From: an uncultured Lachnospiraceae bacterium | Lineage (GTDB): Bacteria; Bacillota; Clostridia; Lachnospirales; Lachnospiraceae | Direction: 5' to 3' | NCBI GenBank assembly: GCA_910576895.1 | Contig: CAJTJZ010000030.1 | Coordinates: 29,982 to 38,654 of the forward strand | Length of the DNA stretch: 8,673 nt | In this document: positions 6,667 to 8,673 of the stretch, in pieces | Layout: the number at the start of each line of letters is the position of its first letter | How positions within the stretch are numbered: position 1 is the first letter of the stretch | Program-made: the position numbers and the translations under genes | Notes under the pieces: generated by a model | What the model was told of the DNA's origin: nothing | What the model saw: the letters and a program-made list of their open reading frames with translations, nothing else | The model's database searches: none

Positions 6667-6723
6667 ATAAGTTTGTGATATAAACATTTAAGAATAATTA
6701 ATAAAGAAAGATGGAAAAGTTGC

Positions 6724-6780
6724 ATAAATAGAACAAGAACAATACTAGTATTAAATTAGGAAAGTTCTTGTTCTATTTAT
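6724..6780 (+). terminator. Probable terminator of the pyr operon
   Basis: A perfect 17-bp inverted repeat (6724-6740 with 6764-6780, arms containing GAACAAGAAC / GTTCTTGTTC) with a 23-base loop lies 57 bases after the pyrD stop. The 3' arm ends in a T-rich stretch (TTCTATTTATTTAT) rather than a clean T run, so termination strength is uncertain. The loop itself contains the palindrome AATACTAGTATT (6741-6752). Confidence 0.65.
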
Positions 6781-6802
6781 TTATAAGAAGTATTAATAAT
6801 AT

Positions 6803-6904
6803 ACTCACGAGCGAAAAAATTTTCTTTTTTTCGCTCGTGAGTTCGTGCCGACCGCAGCAAGAAGTGGCTTACTTCTTATCATGCCCAAATGGGCATGACC
6901 TGCC
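6803..6904 (-). repeat. Structured 102-bp repeat, copy 2 (inverted)
   Basis: This is the reverse-complement partner of 440-541 and the better-preserved copy. Read on the plus strand it contains a 17-bp perfect hairpin (6803-6819 with 6826-6842, arm ACTCACGAGCG plus A run), a 7-bp hairpin AAGAAGT / ACTTCTT (6859-6865 with 6871-6877) and the TCATGCCC / GGGCATGA hairpin (6879-6898). Copy 1 has lost the middle hairpin and carries a mismatch in the terminal one. There is also an outside partner: CGACCGCA (6849-6856) can pair with TGCGGTCG (6908-6915), extended past one bulge by GTGC / GCAC, which copy 1 lacks. Copy 2 lies in the intergenic space between converging genes and disrupts nothing. Confidence 0.85.
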
Positions 6905-6925
6905 TTATGCGGTCGTGCACATTAT

Positions 6926-6965
6926 ATTATACTGAGCGGTCATGTTTTTCGACCGCCAGTATAAT
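6926..6965. repeat. Bulged 15-bp hairpin next to repeat copy 2
   Basis: Arms 6926-6941 and 6951-6965 (ATTATACTG-A-GCGGTC with GACCGCCAGTATAAT) pair over 15 bases with one bulged A at 6935; the loop is nine bases. It lies 45 bases beyond the stop of the minus-strand dehydrogenase and might end that transcript, but no T run follows on either strand. It may instead belong to the adjacent repeat element, with which it shares the GCGGTC / GACCGC words. Confidence 0.6.
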
Positions 6966-7010
6966 TATAGTTTATTTCTTGAGCTATTTGCTGAAAGAAT
7001 AATAAAAAAT

Positions 7011-7769
7011 TTATAAGCTTGCCCCAAAGTCTGTCACCATAATTTGACCTGTCATAGCACGAGATTCATCACTGGCAAGAAATAGAAGTATATTTGCAAC
7101 ATCTTCTGCCATGCAAGGTTGAGTACGCAGATTGGAATGTGTTGACATCGCAGTAAACATATCTTGATCTAGATCATCTGGCTTTAAAGAAGAAGTCATA
7201 GGAGTTACAATCGTTCCCGGGCATACGGCATTACAGCGGATATTTTCTGATTGAAAACGAAGGGCTGTATGTTTTGTAAGACCAATAATAGCGGCCTTTG
7301 TAGAAACATAAACAGCCCCGCCACAGCCTTCATATCCTGCAACAGAAGCGACATTGACAATACTTGCTCCTGATTTCATTCGTTTGCTGGCAGCACGCAT
7401 ACAACGCATTGTACCTTTTTGATTCGTATCTACAATTCGATCTAAATCCTCATCCGTAAAGCGGTCAATAGGTTTTAATCCTTCTTCCAAAATACCTGCA
7501 TTATTTACTAGAATATCAATTTTACCAAAGCGTTCGATTACTGTTTCCATTAATTTTTCTGGATCTTCTGGTTTCGAAATATCGGTGGAGATAGCTAATA
7601 CAGTACCATCAGCTTCCTCAATTTCTTTTGCAACTTGTTCTAATGCTGCTTTTCTTCTTGCAGTAATAATAATAGTTGCCCCTTCTTTTGCAAATAATTT
7701 AGCAGTGGCAGCACCAACGCCAGAATTTCCGCCTGTAATAATAGCTACTTTATCTTTTAAACGATCCAT
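7011..7769 (-). CDS. Short-chain dehydrogenase/reductase (SDR), classical type
   Basis: A 252-residue NAD(P)-dependent oxidoreductase of unknown substrate. The Rossmann motif TGGNSGVG is at 12-19, and R38-R39 at the end of the second strand suggests preference for NADP(H). NNAG is at 89-92. The catalytic tetrad is complete: N116, S142, Y154 and K158 (YVSTK). NAVCPGTIVTPM near residue 190 is the usual substrate-loop start. The ATG at 7769 is favoured by an AGAAAGGA site ten bases upstream on the minus strand, and by a promoter whose -10 lies at 7804-7809, which excludes a longer start. The fold resembles 3-oxoacyl-ACP reductases and glucose or steroid dehydrogenases, but no fatty-acid or sugar genes flank it, so the substrate cannot be named. 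It is a single-gene unit converging on pyrD and divergent from the HAD gene. Confidence 0.92.
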   Translation of the reverse strand: MDRLKDKVAIITGGNSGVGAATAKLFAKEGATIIITARRKAALEQVAKEIEEADGTVLAISTDISKPEDPEKLMETVIERFGKIDILVNNAGILEEGLKPIDRFTDEDLDRIVDTNQKGTMRCMRAASKRMKSGASIVNVASVAGYEGCGGAVYVSTKAAIIGLTKHTALRFQSENIRCNAVCPGTIVTPMTSSLKPDDLDQDMFTAMSTHSNLRTQPCMAEDVANILLFLASDESRAMTGQIMVTDFGASL

Positions 7770-7803
7770 AATAGTTGATTCCTTTCTTTTTATTTTTTTT
7801 GGT

Positions 7804-7832
7804 AGTATAGCATATTTCTTTTTTATAAGCAA
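7804..7832 (-). promoter_or_regulatory. Promoter of the SDR gene
   Basis: On the minus strand TTGCTT (complement of 7827-7832) and TATACT (complement of 7804-7809) are spaced by 17 bases, and the -10 is preceded by TGC, an extended -10. Transcription would start near 7797, about 28 bases before the ATG at 7769. Confidence 0.7.
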
Positions 7833-7884
7833 CAGAAAAATAAAGATGCTAAAAGTGGTTAAATTTTTGAAATGAAATTGTTTC

Positions 7885-7913
7885 TTTCCTTTTCTTTTTT
7901 CTTATGATATAAT
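7885..7913 (+). promoter_or_regulatory. Promoter of the HAD phosphatase gene
   Basis: A perfect TATAAT (7908-7913) with an upstream TGA forms an extended -10. The corresponding -35 position (7885-7890, TTTCCT) is poor, as is common when an extended -10 is present. The leader to ATG 7987 would be about 67 A/T-rich bases. It is back to back with the SDR promoter. Confidence 0.6.
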
Positions 7914-7986
7914 TTACAAAGAAATAATTTTAAAAGTTGTATAAAAAGCAAACGAATTATTTTTTATGATGAAAAAGGAGATATCT

Positions 7987-8643
7987 ATGAAAGCAGTTAT
8001 TTTTGATATGGATGGGTTAATGTTTGATACAGAAAGAGTATTTATGAAAGCTTGGGATTATGCAGGAGAGAAAATTGGCATTGGAAAAGCAGGTTATATG
8101 GTAATAAAAACGCTTGGAATGAATATAGTGACATCTAGGCAGATATGGGAACAGGAATTTAAGGATGGATATGATAGGCAAGGGCTACAAAAATATACGA
8201 AGGAATTTTTAAGAAAATATTATACAGAAAATAAAGTACCTGTAAAACATGGTCTTTATCTTTTACTAGATTATTTAAAGAAACAAAAAGTGAAAATGGC
8301 AGTTGCAACTTCTTCTCCACGCTGGGAAGTGGAACATCATTTAAGACAAGCCAATGTATTTGATTATTTTAAAGGAATTGTATGTGGAGATATGATTAAA
8401 AAATCAAAGCCTGATCCAGAAATTTATCTTGCTGCTTGTGAGTTACTAAAAGAAAAACCAGAGGAATGTTATGCCTTAGAAGATTCAGAAAGTGGAATAT
8501 TATCAGCATATCATGCAGGATGTAAAACAATCATGATACCTGATTTATGGCAGCCAAAGGAAGAAATTGAAAAAATGATAATAGGAAAATTTGAAAATTT
8601 AGAAAAAGTAAAAGAATATTTTATAGAACAAAATTTTATCTAA
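7987..8643 (+). CDS. HAD-superfamily phosphatase/phosphoglucomutase-like protein (subclass I)
   Basis: A 218-residue cytoplasmic hydrolase of the beta-phosphoglucomutase / pseudouridine-5'-phosphatase type. Motif I is FDMDGLMFDTE, with nucleophile D7 and acid/base D9. A helical cap follows (about residues 15-85). Motif II is ATSS (107-110), motif III is the lysine in KSKPDP (K141), and motif IV is LEDSESG (E165, D166) for magnesium. All catalytic positions are intact. The ATG at 7987 is chosen because GGAG at 7977-7980 is six bases upstream and MKAVIFDMDG is the standard beginning; the ATGs at 7966 and 7969 precede that site. The natural phosphate substrate cannot be read from sequence. No terminator is visible in the 30 bases left after the stop. 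Confidence 0.92.
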   Translation: MKAVIFDMDGLMFDTERVFMKAWDYAGEKIGIGKAGYMVIKTLGMNIVTSRQIWEQEFKDGYDRQGLQKYTKEFLRKYYTENKVPVKHGLYLLLDYLKKQKVKMAVATSSPRWEVEHHLRQANVFDYFKGIVCGDMIKKSKPDPEIYLAACELLKEKPEECYALEDSESGILSAYHAGCKTIMIPDLWQPKEEIEKMIIGKFENLEKVKEYFIEQNFI

Positions 8644-8673
8644 ATCTCGGCAGAATACTCCCACTTCTAATTG

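Larger units (their letters stand above)
6667..7010. other. 344-base gene-free region between convergent pyrD and the dehydrogenase
   Basis: I see no convincing coding sequence here. From left to right it holds the pyr terminator hairpin (6724-6780), repeat copy 2 (6803-6904), a flanking arm (6908-6920) that pairs with the inside of that repeat, and a further bulged hairpin (6926-6965). It ends in A/T-rich sequence running to the stop codon of the minus-strand dehydrogenase. The stretch 6841-6910 is 53% G+C (37 of 70 bases), well above the neighbouring genes. Confidence 0.8.

Noticed and set aside
5866..6687. Antisense reading frames opposite pyrD
   Set aside because: They are composition shadows of a strongly conserved gene, lack ribosome sites and encode no recognisable domain.
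440..6904. The two repeats as part of a CRISPR array or insertion sequence ends
   Set aside because: There are only two copies, 6 kb apart and inverted, with no regular spacers and no cas or transposase gene; the genes between are housekeeping.
7770..7832. Longer N-terminus for the dehydrogenase, beginning at 7832
   Set aside because: The extra codons overlap the -35 and -10 boxes and the ribosome site of the gene; the family start MDRLKDKVAIITGG lies at 7769.

Overview
The window reads as a chromosomal segment of a low-G+C Gram-positive anaerobe, most likely class Clostridia and probably family Lachnospiraceae. The reasons are A/T-rich codon use, strong AGGAGG-type ribosome binding sites, an NAD-linked PyrK/PyrD pair (class 1B dihydroorotate dehydrogenase), a type-2 PyrF, a DUF378 membrane protein and a methylglyoxal synthase next to a cell-wall carboxypeptidase. 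The family placement is inference from gene content, not from a database match.

Layout. Bases 31-426 encode methylglyoxal synthase (mgsA), followed by a lipoprotein D-alanyl-D-alanine carboxypeptidase (536-1537) that ends at a strong, probably bidirectional terminator. A small DUF378 membrane protein lies on the minus strand (1664-1867). A divergent promoter near 1978-2006 then starts a five-gene plus-strand run: a Nudix-fold protein with a degenerate catalytic box (2067-2465), pyrC (2501-3847), pyrF (3959-4888), pyrK (4942-5712) and pyrD (5764-6666). A long hairpin that is probably the operon terminator follows, then a 344-base gap with structured repeats. After it come a minus-strand short-chain dehydrogenase (7011-7769) and a divergent plus-strand HAD phosphatase (7987-8643). 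Each of the last two has a recognisable promoter.

How the genes work together. PyrC makes dihydroorotate, PyrD with PyrK oxidises it to orotate and passes electrons to NAD+, and PyrF makes UMP from OMP. The step between orotate and OMP (pyrE) is absent here, as are pyrB and carAB, so the pathway must be completed elsewhere. No PyrR-type attenuator is visible upstream. The Nudix-like gene is the first gene of the same transcription unit.

The most unusual signal is a 102-bp, G+C-richer, hairpin-forming repeat present twice in opposite orientation (440-541 and 6803-6904), bracketing the carboxypeptidase and the whole pyrimidine operon. The first copy appears to supply the start codon of the carboxypeptidase: where copy 2 reads GTG in its hairpin arm, copy 1 reads ATG. 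Other points worth checking are a glutamate at the usual catalytic aspartate of MgsA, two lost metal-ligand glutamates in the Nudix box and a lysine-rich insertion in PyrC. I see no complete novel defence or mobile system; most of the window is ordinary metabolism.
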